Shown here piece by piece: positions 45,212 to 54,432 of a stretch of DNA of 63,340 bases. Position 1 is the first letter of the stretch, and each line of letters opens with the position of its first letter. This stretch comes from Novosphingobium sp. Chol11 (lineage in GTDB: Bacteria; Pseudomonadota; Alphaproteobacteria; Sphingomonadales; Sphingomonadaceae), in the NCBI GenBank assembly GCA_945906105.1, contig CAMDQO010000015.1, positions 1-63,340 of the forward strand, in the 5' to 3' direction. The position numbers and the translations under genes are program-made. The notes under the pieces were generated by a model. It searched no databases and had not been told where the DNA came from. It saw only the letters and a program-made list of their open reading frames with translations.

Positions 45212-45969
45212 TGTCCGGCGCTCTTGCTGGGCGGGTGGCGATCATTACCGGGGCAGGGCAGGGCGTGGGGCGCGGGATCGCCTTGGCACTCGCCCGCGAA
45301 GGCGCCAAAGTGGCCGTCGTCGGCCGCACGCTTGAAAAATGCGAGCGGACTGCCGCCGTGATCGCCGCTGCAGGCGGCACGGCCATCGCGCTCGCCTGCG
45401 ACGTCGGCAAGCGCGAGCAGGTTGAGGCCGCTGTCGCCGAGACGGTTGCCCGGCTCGGCGGTGTGACGATTCTTGTCAACAACGCCCATACATCGCGCCC
45501 GCAAACGCCGATTGCCGATGTCACCGACAAGGACATGGCCATCGCGCTCAAGGGCATGTTCGGCGCACTCTATTTTCTCCAGGCCTGTCTGCCGCACCTG
45601 CCGGAGCGAACTGGCCGGGTGCTCAACCTCGGTTCGGTTTCCGGCACGCGCGGGGATGCTGGGTTTGCCGCCTATGCCATGGCGAAGGAAGCCGTCCGCG
45701 CGCTCGCCCGGGTTGCCGCGCGAGAGCTGGGGTCGCGCGGGATCACGGTGAACACGATCTGCCCGCTCTCCGAATCGCCGGGCATGGAATACATGCGTGA
45801 AGAAGACCCCAGCTTCGTACCCGCGCTCGAGGCTGGCACCGTGCTGGGCCGCATCGGCAGCAGCGAAGACGACGTGGGTGCCACCGCCGCCTTCCTGTGC
45901 AGCGATGCCGGCGGCTACATCACAGGGCAGACGGTCAACGTCGACGGCGGAACCTGGATCGTCCCCTGA
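45211..45969 (+). CDS. short-chain dehydrogenase/reductase
   Basis: A 252-residue classical SDR: TGAGQGVGRGIAL (14-26) for the cofactor, NNAH, catalytic Ser in LNLGSVSG, YAMAK with the Tyr/Lys pair, and a C-terminal GGYITGQTVNVDGG that is typical of oxidoreductases acting on hydroxyacyl groups. The ATG overlaps the hydratase stop. In sequence with the two hydratases it could be the hydroxyacyl-CoA dehydrogenase step; that is inference. It abuts leuA end to end with no gap. Confidence 0.88.
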   Translation: MSGALAGRVAIITGAGQGVGRGIALALAREGAKVAVVGRTLEKCERTAAVIAAAGGTAIALACDVGKREQVEAAVAETVARLGGVTILVNNAHTSRPQTPIADVTDKDMAIALKGMFGALYFLQACLPHLPERTGRVLNLGSVSGTRGDAGFAAYAMAKEAVRALARVAARELGSRGITVNTICPLSESPGMEYMREEDPSFVPALEAGTVLGRIGSSEDDVGATAAFLCSDAGGYITGQTVNVDGGTWIVP

Positions 45970-47640
45970 TCACCCAAGCGCGTTGGCGGCGCTGAGCACA
46001 GCGCGCACGCTGGCAGTAGCGACGTCTTCATCGATGCCGACGCCCCAGATGATCTTGCCATCAGGTGTCACACATTCGACATAGGCTGCCGCACGGGCAT
46101 CCGATCCTGCTCCCATGGCGTGCTCGGAAAAGTCCTTAACCTCTATGCTGACACCGAAAGCCTCCTTCAGCGTGGCGACAACCGATGAGATGAGTCCGTT
46201 GCCGCGTCCTGAAACGGACTGCTCCTTGCCATCGACGCCAATCTTGCCAGCGAAAATTCGCGTGCCATCGGCGGCTTTAGTCTCGTCGAAATCAACCAGT
46301 TGGAGGTGCTGAGGATCGTTGATGCGGTATGTGCGCTGGAACACCTCCCAGATATCATCCGCATAGAGTTCCCGTCCGGATTTGTCCGCTAATTCCTGCA
46401 CATGGCGGCTGAAATGGGCCTGCATCCGCTTGGGCAGCTTGAGGCCTTGATCCTGTTCGAGCACCCATGCAAAACCGCCCTTGCCGGATTGTGAATTGAC
46501 GCGAATTACCGCCTCATAGCTGCGCCCCAGATCAGCCGGATCAATCGGCAGGTAAGGCACCGACCACATCAGATCGTTGCGCATTTCCTGCGCCGCAAAA
46601 CCCTTTTTGATCGCGTCCTGATGGCTGCCGGAAAAAGCCGTGAACACCAGTTCGCCGCCATAGGGATGCCGCTCTGGCACCTTGAGCTGGTTACAATATT
46701 CAACCGTCTGGATAACCTCGTCGATGTCAGAGAAGTCCAGCTCGGGATCAACGCCTTGGGTGTAGAGGTTGAGCCCCACCGTCACCAGGCAGCAGTTGCC
46801 GGTGCGCTCACCATTGCCAAACAGGCAACCTTCAACCCGGTCTGCGCCGGCCATCAGCCCCAGTTCTGCCGCCGCGACACCGGTGCCGCGATCGTTGTGG
46901 GTGTGCAGCGAAATCACTGCAGATTCGCGATTGGGCAGATTGCGGCAGAAATACTCGATCTGGTCGGCATAGATATTGGGCGTCGCCGCCTCAACCGTGG
47001 CTGGCAGATTGAGGATAATCGGGTGCTCCGGCGTGGGAGCGAGCACCTGCATCACCGCCTCGCAGCATTCGATGGAGAAATCGATTTCGGCGGTGGAGAA
47101 AGTTTCCGGGCTATATTCAAAGTGCCAGTCAGTCTGCGGAAAACGCGCGGCCTGATCACGCAGATGTTTGGCACCGCCTACTGCAATGTCCCTGATTTCA
47201 GGCATTTCCAGCCCGAACACCACCTGCCGCCACAGTGGCGAAACGGCGTTATAAACATGGACGATGGCAGCGTGGACACCGGCGACGCTCTCAAACGAAG
47301 TCTTGATCAGATCCTCGCGCGATTGGGTCAGCACCTGAACGAGAACGTCATCAGACACATGATCGCCATCGACCAGCCCGCGAATGAAATCGAACTCTGT
47401 CGCCCCCGCGCTCGGAAATCCTACCTCGATCTCTTTCAGGCCAATCTTGATCAGCAGATCGAAGAACCGGCGCTTTTTCTCCGCCCCCATCGGATCAATC
47501 AGCGACTGATTGCCATCGCGCAGATCGGTCGAAAGCCAGCGCGGGGCTTTGGTGATGGTGCGGCTTGGCCACTGGCGATCGGGCAGGTTGATCTGCGGGA
47601 AAGGTCGGTACTTGGCCGAAGGATTTTTGAGCATGGTCAT
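45970..47640 (-). CDS. leuA: 2-isopropylmalate synthase
   Basis: LeuA condenses acetyl-CoA with 2-oxoisovalerate, the first committed step to leucine. The 556-residue protein is the longer type found in actinobacteria and many proteobacteria: RWLSTDLRDGNQSLIDPMG (catalytic metal motif, 33-51), SLHTHNDRGTGVAAAELGLMAGADRVEGCLFGNGERTGN (metal/substrate loop) and a C-terminal regulatory domain that binds leucine. Start 47640. It is preceded by a leucine-rich leader ORF at 47727-47777 and is convergent with the SDR gene. Confidence 0.95.
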   Translation of the reverse strand: MTMLKNPSAKYRPFPQINLPDRQWPSRTITKAPRWLSTDLRDGNQSLIDPMGAEKKRRFFDLLIKIGLKEIEVGFPSAGATEFDFIRGLVDGDHVSDDVLVQVLTQSREDLIKTSFESVAGVHAAIVHVYNAVSPLWRQVVFGLEMPEIRDIAVGGAKHLRDQAARFPQTDWHFEYSPETFSTAEIDFSIECCEAVMQVLAPTPEHPIILNLPATVEAATPNIYADQIEYFCRNLPNRESAVISLHTHNDRGTGVAAAELGLMAGADRVEGCLFGNGERTGNCCLVTVGLNLYTQGVDPELDFSDIDEVIQTVEYCNQLKVPERHPYGGELVFTAFSGSHQDAIKKGFAAQEMRNDLMWSVPYLPIDPADLGRSYEAVIRVNSQSGKGGFAWVLEQDQGLKLPKRMQAHFSRHVQELADKSGRELYADDIWEVFQRTYRINDPQHLQLVDFDETKAADGTRIFAGKIGVDGKEQSVSGRGNGLISSVVATLKEAFGVSIEVKDFSEHAMGAGSDARAAAYVECVTPDGKIIWGVGIDEDVATASVRAVLSAANALG

Positions 47641-47672
47641 GGGATGTCTCGAATGGCTTGTTGCAACTTTTG

Positions 47673-47777
47673 GGCGGTGTCAGTTCCCTTGAGCGCCAAG
47701 CGCACCGGAAGCTCCGACACGCCGGTTCACGCCCAAGGGCGGATAAGTCGCAGAAGAAGGCCAAGCTGGTTCGACAT
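47673..47777 (-). promoter_or_regulatory. leuL: leuA leader region with leucine-rich leader peptide (ORF 47777-47727)
   Basis: A 17-codon ORF (MSNQLGLLLRLIRPWA then TGA) sits 87 bases before leuA, with AGGA six bases upstream of its ATG. Five of 16 residues are leucine, four encoded by CTT, a rare codon in this GC-rich DNA. Downstream RNA can pair in two exclusive ways: ACCGG (47722-47726) with CCGGT (47704-47708), or GGCGTGTC (47716-47723) with GACACCGCC (47673-47681). This is the layout of a ribosome-dependent attenuator. No U-tract follows, so whether it acts on transcription or translation is open. Confidence 0.7.
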
Positions 47778-47817
47778 GCCAAATCCTATGGGCAAGGGCA
47801 GGCCGCATGTAAAGTGC

Positions 47818-48447
47818 CTATTCCCCGTTAGACGGATCACTACGCAGGAACAGGTGGTCTAATGGACCATAAGGCAACATCCAGAATAGGCCCACCAGCC
47901 CAGCCAAGGTCACGCCGACATAAGGCCAGACCAGACTGAGCAAAAATGCCAATGTGTAGGCCAACGACGCCAGAATACATTTGCGTGTCGTCGCACGGTA
48001 ATAAGCAAGAGAATCAATAGTCTGTGATCCGCTGCAACGGATTGCGGTTTCTAACCAGAGAAAAGCAAATGAAGGAGCCAGCAATGATAACGTGTAGATC
48101 GCACTCGCCACCGGATCGCCAAAATGCATACCAAGGTAAGCGGTAGTGAAGGGCAGCAGTGACAGGGTGAACAGCAGGACAATGTTCGACCACAACAGGT
48201 TATTGGTCACTACGCGAGCATGGCCAAACAGGCGGTGGTGGTTGAGCCAGTAGATGGCAATGAAATTGTAGCTGATGACATAGGCGAAAAAAATCGACCA
48301 CAAGTGCCATAGAGCCGCAAGCCCCGGCTGCTCTGGCGCGTGCAATTCCAGAACCATGATGGTGATGATGATCGCCAGTACGCCGTCCGAGAATGCCTCG
48401 ATCCGGGCGATGCCCTGCCGTCCTTCAAAACCTGTTTCTTCCGCCAT
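47818..48447 (-). CDS. TMEM175 (DUF1211) family potassium-channel-like protein
   Basis: A 209-residue protein of six predicted membrane helices. The N-terminal helix has the RIEAFSDGVLAIIITI motif (about 16-31), whose FSDG pattern marks the TMEM175 family of bacterial and lysosomal potassium channels. Bacterial members lack the regular GYG filter. It lies between ilvC and leuA on the same strand, but a functional link to amino acid synthesis is not evident. Confidence 0.88.
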   Translation of the reverse strand: MAEETGFEGRQGIARIEAFSDGVLAIIITIMVLELHAPEQPGLAALWHLWSIFFAYVISYNFIAIYWLNHHRLFGHARVVTNNLLWSNIVLLFTLSLLPFTTAYLGMHFGDPVASAIYTLSLLAPSFAFLWLETAIRCSGSQTIDSLAYYRATTRKCILASLAYTLAFLLSLVWPYVGVTLAGLVGLFWMLPYGPLDHLFLRSDPSNGE

Positions 48448-48477
48448 CGGCCACCCCTAAATGCAAATCGGGCCTCA

Positions 48478-48520
48478 AAGAAAAGCCCGGAACCATCCTA
48501 GCGAAAGGACGGCTCCGGGC
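48478..48520 (-). terminator. rho-independent terminator after ilvC
   Basis: Read on the minus strand, GCCCGGAGCCGTCC pairs with GGATGGTTCCGGGC around an eight-base loop and is followed by TTTTCTTT. It separates ilvC from the TMEM175 gene. Confidence 0.88.
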
Positions 48521-48562
48521 AATCTTTGCGAGAGGTTTGGCTCTGCCAGCGGGCAGTCTTGA

Positions 48563-49594
<1,032 letters not shown>

Positions 49595-49604
49595 TCAAAA
49601 TGTT

Positions 49605-49694
49605 CGTCATTCCCGTGAAAACGGGAACCCATCTCCTGATAGTTGATCCTGGCACACTCGTTGGAGATGGATCCCCGCCTGCACGGGGATGACG
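49605..49694. repeat. intergenic inverted repeat (CGTCATTCCCG type)
   Basis: The left arm CGTCATTCCCGTGAAAACGG and right arm ending CGGGGATGACG enclose paired inner blocks ATCTCC and GGAGAT. This REP-like family is common in alphaproteobacteria. It lies between ilvC and ilvN within the operon. Confidence 0.85.
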
Positions 49695-49711
49695 AGTGGT
49701 GGATAAAAAAT

Positions 49712-50230
49712 TCAGGCCTCCTCGGCCCCGCGAGTCATGCCGACAACACCGGTACGGCCCACTTCGACCAGCCCCAGTTCGCGCATGATGGCGATGAAGC
49801 TGTCGATCTTGTCCGGCGTGCCGGTAAGTTCGAAGATGAAACTGGCGGTGGAAGTATCGACCACCTTGGCGCGGAAAACCTCGGCAACGCGGAGCGCCTC
49901 GACCCGGATATCGCCCTTGCCGCAAACCTTCACTAAGGCCAGTTCGCGTTCAACATAGGGGCCAACCTCGGTGAGATCGACGACCTTGTGCACCGGCACC
50001 AGCCGTTCCAGCTGGGCGTGGATCTGATCGATCACCGCTGGCGGTCCGTGGGTAACGATAGTGATCCGGCTGATCGCGTGGTTTTCCGAAATGTCGGCCA
50101 CGGTCAGGCTATCGATATTATAGCCACGCGCAGTGAACAGCCCGGCGATCTTGGCAAGGATACCCGCTTCGTTATCGACGGTGACCGTCAGAACGTGCCG
50201 CTCTGAGGCTTCGGTTTTGATCTTCATCAT
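49712..50230 (-). CDS. ilvN: acetolactate synthase small (regulatory) subunit
   Basis: IlvN (172 residues) binds the catalytic subunit and gives valine feedback. The N-terminal ACT domain (TVDNEAGILAKIAGLFTARGYNIDSLTV, about 14-42) senses the amino acid, followed by the C-terminal activation domain (ELALVKVCGKGDIRVEALRVAEVF, then ELTGTPDKIDSFIAIM). It lies directly downstream of ilvB, separated by a repeat. No anomaly is seen. Confidence 0.95.
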   Translation of the reverse strand: MMKIKTEASERHVLTVTVDNEAGILAKIAGLFTARGYNIDSLTVADISENHAISRITIVTHGPPAVIDQIHAQLERLVPVHKVVDLTEVGPYVERELALVKVCGKGDIRVEALRVAEVFRAKVVDTSTASFIFELTGTPDKIDSFIAIMRELGLVEVGRTGVVGMTRGAEEA

Positions 50231-50260
50231 CTGCCCAACATACCAAAAATTCCCAACTCC

Positions 50261-50370
50261 CGTTCGTCCCGAGCGAAGTCGAGGGAGGTCGCCGAGCGAA
50301 GCCGAGGCTCTGCGCAGTCGGTCCTCGGCTTCGCTCGAACCAGTCCCTCGACTTCGCTCGGGACGAACGG
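50261..50370. repeat. intergenic inverted repeat, second copy of the 15265-15428 family
   Basis: Outer arms CGTTCGTCCCGAGCGAAG and its complement, inner arms GAGCGAAGCCGAGG and CCTCGGCTTCGCTC. Compared with the first copy there is one inner unit instead of a tandem array. It lies between ilvN and ilvB. Confidence 0.9.
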
Positions 50371-50392
50371 ATTAGGGGCTATTTTCACGTTA

Positions 50393-52144
50393 CTACACCA
50401 GCGCCTTGGCTTCATCATCCATGGTGCCAGCCACAGTGTCGCCTTCGAGAATCATGTCGGTATGCGCTGAGCCTGATGGAATCATCGGGAAGCAGTTGGC
50501 CTGCTTGGCCACCATGCAATCGACCATGACTGGCCCCGGATGATCGAGCATCGCTTGAATTCCGGCATCGAGCTGGTCCTCACTCTCGATGCGGATGCCC
50601 TTCCAGCCATAGGCTTCAGCCAAAGCAACGAAATCGGGCAGGCTATCGGAATAGGAGCTCGAATAGCGGCTTTCATAGGTCAGTTCCTGCCACTGGCGGA
50701 CCATGCCCATGTACTGATTGTTGAGGATGAACACCTTGACCGGCAGGCGGAACTGGCTGGCGGTGCCAAGCTCTTGAATGTTCATCTGGATCGAAGCTTC
50801 GCCGGCAATGTCGATCACTAGGGCTTCAGGATTGCCCAGCTGCGCACCAATCGCTGCCGGAAGCCCATAGCCCATGGTGCCAAGCCCGCCAGAGGTCAGC
50901 CACTTGTTCGGCCCGAAAAAGTGGAAGTGCTGCGCCGCCCACATCTGGTGCTGGCCGACCTCGGTCGAGATGATCGGGTCTTTGTCCTTGGTCAGCTGAT
51001 AGAGCCGCTCGATCGCCAGTTGCGGAGCGATCTCTTGGCTGTTTGGCGGGTAGGACAGGCTTTTCTTAGCGCGCCAGCCTTCGATGCGTGCTTTCCATGC
51101 GACAAGGTTCTGCGCCTTGCGGCTGCCCCAAGCCTCGATGAGTTGCTCCAGCACAATCGCGCAATCGCCAACAATCGGCAGATCAACCGCTACCGTCTTG
51201 TTGATCGAGCTGCGGTCAATATCGATATGGATTTTGGTCGAGCCCGGTGAGAACGCATCGAGGCGGCCCGTCACCCGGTCGTCAAACCGCGCGCCGACAC
51301 AGATCATCAGGTCAGCCTGGTTCATCGCCAGATTGGCTTCGTAAGTGCCGTGCATCCCCAGCATGCCCAGCCAATCGGCATGGTCCGCCGGGAAAGCGCC
51401 AAGCCCCATCAGTGTGGAGGTAAGCGGGGCACCGGTCAGCGCTTGCAACTGGCGCAGCAATGCGCTGGCGCGCGGGCCGGAATTGATCACACCGCCGCCG
51501 GTATAGAATATCGGCGCCTTGGCATTGGCGATCAGTTCGATGGCCTTGGCGATCTCGTCCTTGCTGGCCGCGGTGCGCGGCGAATAACGATTGCGGCGCT
51601 GCGGTGGGCCGTCCGTCCATGTGGCAGTGGCGATCTGGACGTCCTTGGGGATGTCGATCACAACGGGGCCGGGGCGTCCGGTAGTGGCAATCTGAAACGC
51701 CTCGTCAATAATCGCCGCCAGTTCAGACGGGTCTTTCACCAAATAGTTGTGCTTGCAGCAATGGCGGGTGATGCCGATGGTATCAGCTTCCTGAAACGCG
51801 TCTGAACCGATCAACGAACTGGGCACCTGACCCGTGATAACCACCAAGGGGATCGAATCCATGAACGCGTCAGCGATGCCCGTAACCGCATTGGTCGCGC
51901 CAGGGCCGGAGGTAACGAGCACGACGCCTGGCTTGCCGGTGGAGCGGGCATAGCCTTCCGCCGCGTGAGCCGCGCCAGCTTCATGCCGGACAAGGATGTG
52001 GCGAATCTTGTCATCGCCAAACAGCGCATCATAAATAGGCAACACCGCACCGCCGGGATAGCCGAAGACGAATTCGACGCCTTGCCGCACCAGACTATCA
52101 ACCAGAATGTCCGCGCCGCTGCGCTCTTGTGAAACCGAAGCCAT
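50393..52144 (-). CDS. ilvB: acetolactate synthase large subunit
   Basis: The catalytic subunit condenses two pyruvates, or pyruvate and 2-oxobutyrate, using TPP, Mg and FAD. The 583-residue protein has an N-terminal [19 protein letters not shown] with [16 protein letters not shown] (Glu for TPP), a central FAD region and a TPP motif [16 protein letters not shown] near residue 448. The motif has GEA where E. coli has GDG; Glu can still bind Mg and alphaproteobacteria often have GDA here. I use ATG 52144 with AGGA ten bases before; a TTG seven codons upstream is weaker. Confidence 0.95.
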   Translation of the reverse strand: MASVSQERSGADILVDSLVRQGVEFVFGYPGGAVLPIYDALFGDDKIRHILVRHEAGAAHAAEGYARSTGKPGVVLVTSGPGATNAVTGIADAFMDSIPLVVITGQVPSSLIGSDAFQEADTIGITRHCCKHNYLVKDPSELAAIIDEAFQIATTGRPGPVVIDIPKDVQIATATWTDGPPQRRNRYSPRTAASKDEIAKAIELIANAKAPIFYTGGGVINSGPRASALLRQLQALTGAPLTSTLMGLGAFPADHADWLGMLGMHGTYEANLAMNQADLMICVGARFDDRVTGRLDAFSPGSTKIHIDIDRSSINKTVAVDLPIVGDCAIVLEQLIEAWGSRKAQNLVAWKARIEGWRAKKSLSYPPNSQEIAPQLAIERLYQLTKDKDPIISTEVGQHQMWAAQHFHFFGPNKWLTSGGLGTMGYGLPAAIGAQLGNPEALVIDIAGEASIQMNIQELGTASQFRLPVKVFILNNQYMGMVRQWQELTYESRYSSSYSDSLPDFVALAEAYGWKGIRIESEDQLDAGIQAMLDHPGPVMVDCMVAKQANCFPMIPSGSAHTDMILEGDTVAGTMDDEAKALV

Positions 52145-52192
52145 TTTCAAAATTCCTGCGGGCAAAAAGCCCCAAACCCTTCAAAAGATCGA

Positions 52193-52217
52193 CCCGGCAC
52201 AGGGTTGCTGCACCGGG
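52193..52217 (-). promoter_or_regulatory. terminator-like hairpin in the ilvB leader (candidate attenuator)
   Basis: The minus-strand RNA can form a ten-base-pair stem CCCGGUGCAG/CUGUGCCGGG (two G-U pairs) with a five-base loop, followed by UCGAUCUUUUG. A second small GGGC-U5-GCCC hairpin lies at 52161-52174. TTGACG at 52289-52294 just after the miaA stop may be the -35 of an ilvB promoter. No branched-chain-residue leader peptide was found, so the control type is uncertain. Confidence 0.5.
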
Positions 52218-52297
52218 CCACCTCTCCAACTCGCTCAAAACCGCCATTAGCAGCCGTTGTGCGGTGCGGTAGGCGTCTGTTTATATCGCGTCAACCC

Positions 52298-53257
52298 TTA
52301 AACTTGTAATAATGATGCGAATATATCTTCTTCATTGAAAGATTGCACTTCAAGGCGTCGCCATTCTGCCGGCGGCTGGTGACGCAGCCATGTCTGCTGG
52401 CGTTTGACATAATTGCGCGTTGCTTGTGCGCCCTGATCGCGCGCTTCCTCAAGCGAACATTCACCTCGCAAATAGGCGGCAATATCGCGCACGCCAATTG
52501 CGCGCATGACAGGCAGGTCCGGAACCAGATTGCGCGCCACCAGCGCCTCAACCTCGGCAATCGCGCCACTTTCCAGCATCCGTGCAAAGCGCAGGTCGCA
52601 CCTGTCATAAAGCCATTGGCGCTCTGGCAGCAGGATAACGGGATGCAGCGTAACCGCATCACCAATCGCGCCCTGCTTTTCGGCCTGCCATGCGCTCAGT
52701 GTCTGCCCGGTCGAGCGCACGACTTCCAGCGCACGGGCGATACGCGTGGTGTCGGTCGGGTGCAGTTCCTTGGCGCGTGCGGGATCTTCGCGGGATAGGG
52801 CAGCATAGGCGCGGTGCAGCGGCAGTTCACGCACTTCGGCGCGGATCGCAGGGTCAATCTCGGGGATGGGGGCAATCCCCTCAAGCAAGGTGCGGATATA
52901 GAGGCCGGTGCCGCCAACAACGATAGGCACGGCTTCGCCTGCATGAACGGCAGCGATCTCTCGCGTCGCGGCGACTGCCCAATCAGCGGCAGAGCAAGAG
53001 TCAGCGCCGTCCCATGTGCCGAACAGGCGGTGATCGATGCCCTGCATTTCGTCTGCTGTTGGCCGCGCGCTAAGCACCGCCAGATCGGCATAGACCTGCG
53101 CGCTATCGGCATTGATCACCACACCGCGCTGGCCGCGTTTTGCCAGCGCCAGCGCGAGCCGCACCGCGAGATCGCTCTTGCCGCTCGCCGTCGGCCCTGC
53201 AATGAGCGCCAGCGGCGGCAACTCCGCTGATGATATAAAGGATTCCGTGGTGCTCAT
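52298..53257 (-). CDS. miaA: tRNA dimethylallyltransferase
   Basis: MiaA attaches a dimethylallyl group to A37 of tRNAs reading U-starting codons. The 319-residue protein has the P-loop [18 protein letters not shown] (about 18-35), [19 protein letters not shown] (substrate Asp/Ser region), [16 protein letters not shown] and the C-terminal helical tRNA-binding part with [10 protein letters not shown]. It ends next to the ilvB promoter region. Its start lies head to head with, and slightly overlaps, serB. Confidence 0.95.
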   Translation of the reverse strand: MSTTESFISSAELPPLALIAGPTASGKSDLAVRLALALAKRGQRGVVINADSAQVYADLAVLSARPTADEMQGIDHRLFGTWDGADSCSAADWAVAATREIAAVHAGEAVPIVVGGTGLYIRTLLEGIAPIPEIDPAIRAEVRELPLHRAYAALSREDPARAKELHPTDTTRIARALEVVRSTGQTLSAWQAEKQGAIGDAVTLHPVILLPERQWLYDRCDLRFARMLESGAIAEVEALVARNLVPDLPVMRAIGVRDIAAYLRGECSLEEARDQGAQATRNYVKRQQTWLRHQPPAEWRRLEVQSFNEEDIFASLLQV

Positions 53258-54128
53258 AGCCCGGCTGATAGCAGATCAAACCAGCCTGTCCGCAAAACTC
53301 GACAGCGTAGTGGCCGAATTGGCGGGGCAGGGCATGCAGGCCAAGACTTCACCGCTGGCCACAGCCTCTGGGATCGAACTGGTGGTTGAAGGCGGCAATG
53401 CAGAGGCGCTGTCAGCCGTGCTCGATGCCGCATTCGCGCCATCAGACATGCTCATCGCCGACCAACCGATTCGCATTCCGCAACTGTTTGTCAGCGACAT
53501 GGATTCAACCATGATCGCAGCGGAATGTATTGATGAACTCGCCGATTTTGCCGGACTCAAGCCCCAGATTGCCGCCATTACAGAGCGTGCCATGCAGGGC
53601 GAACTCGATTTTGAGAGCGCGCTGCGGGAACGTGTTTTGTTACTGCACGGGCTATCCGAAGGCGCGATTGCCGAATGCCTCGCCACCCGCATCACCGCGA
53701 TGCCGGGGGCCAAGGTGCTGGTGGCAACGCTCAAGGCGAAGGGCTGCAAGACCGTGCTGGTGACCGGTGGTTTCCACCAGTTCGCCGATCCGGTGGCCGA
53801 AGAGCTTGGTTTTGAACTAGTCGTGGCGAACCGACTGGAAGTGGCCGATGGCGCACTGACCGGCGGGCTGGTTGGCGGCATTACCGACAGCGGCGTCAAG
53901 CGGGCGGTGTTGCTCGAAGAAGCCGCACGGATCGGGGAGGGGGCTGTCACCCTCGCCACGGGCGACGGCGCAAACGACATCCCTATGCTGATCGCGGCGA
54001 CCTACGGCCTCGCCTATAGCGCCAAGCCCAAGGCTCGCGCTGCGGCGGACGGCTGGGTTGATCGCGGTGATCTTACCGGGGTGCTGGAACTGCTGGGTGT
54101 GCCGCGCGATGAGTGGGTTTGGGAGTAA
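53250..54128 (+). CDS. serB: phosphoserine phosphatase
   Basis: SerB removes phosphate from 3-phosphoserine, the last step of serine synthesis. The 292-residue product has an ACT-like N-terminus and a HAD domain with catalytic [18 protein letters not shown] (Asp about 83), [19 protein letters not shown] and [15 protein letters not shown]. The start is GTG 53250 (GTG 53247 adjacent is equally open), AAGGA upstream. Because miaA starts at 53257 on the other strand, the two reading frames overlap by about eight bases, so both promoters must sit inside the opposite gene or both genes have uncommon leaders. Confidence 0.93.
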   Translation: MLIARLIADQTSLSAKLDSVVAELAGQGMQAKTSPLATASGIELVVEGGNAEALSAVLDAAFAPSDMLIADQPIRIPQLFVSDMDSTMIAAECIDELADFAGLKPQIAAITERAMQGELDFESALRERVLLLHGLSEGAIAECLATRITAMPGAKVLVATLKAKGCKTVLVTGGFHQFADPVAEELGFELVVANRLEVADGALTGGLVGGITDSGVKRAVLLEEAARIGEGAVTLATGDGANDIPMLIAATYGLAYSAKPKARAAADGWVDRGDLTGVLELLGVPRDEWVWE

Positions 54129-54130
54129 GA

Positions 54131-54279
54131 ACCCCCTCCGTCACGCCTTCGGCGCGCCACCTCCCCATTTGCACTTCGTGAAAATGGAGAGGATCGGTGA
54201 CACTGGCCGCTGGTTTTGATCCTCTCCATTTTGCCAAGCCAAATGGGGAGGTGGCAGCGCGAAGCGCTGTCGGAGGTGG
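54131..54279. repeat. intergenic inverted repeat (CCACCTCCCCATTT type)
   Basis: The left part CGCCACCTCCCCATTT and right part AAATGGGGAGGTGGCAGCG are complementary, enclosing a second pair GAGAGGATC/GATCCTCTC. It lies in the convergent space after serB. Confidence 0.85.
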
Positions 54280-54282
54280 ATC

Positions 54283-54432
54283 TTACTTCTTGCCCTTGTG
54301 ATCGCGGATCAAGCCATCAAGTGCCGCAATCCTCACCCGTTCAGGTGTATCCTTCGCCAGCCCCTTGAGGCGGCAGGAGGCCCACAGGCTCTTGCGTTCG
54401 CTCTCCAGCGCCTTGAGGTAAAGGTCTGCCAT
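54283..54432 (-). CDS. 49-residue protein coupled to purL, unknown function
   Basis: The ATG at 54432 overlaps the purL stop in TGATG. The product, [10 protein letters not shown] then SERKSLWASCRLKGLAKD and ending DHKGKK, is basic, mostly helical in appearance and has one cysteine. Codon use matches the neighbourhood (high GC at third positions) and there is a stop at 54283-54285. Its size is below usual annotation limits. No family is recognised. Confidence 0.6.
   Translation of the reverse strand: MADLYLKALESERKSLWASCRLKGLAKDTPERVRIAALDGLIRDHKGKK

Noticed and set aside
46621..47862. 413-codon plus frame across leuA
   Set aside because: Antisense to leuA and also runs across its leader.
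50780..50830. Loss of the TPP motif in IlvB (GEA for GDG)
   Set aside because: Glutamate can substitute for aspartate as metal ligand, and alphaproteobacterial IlvB proteins vary here; the rest of the enzyme is intact.
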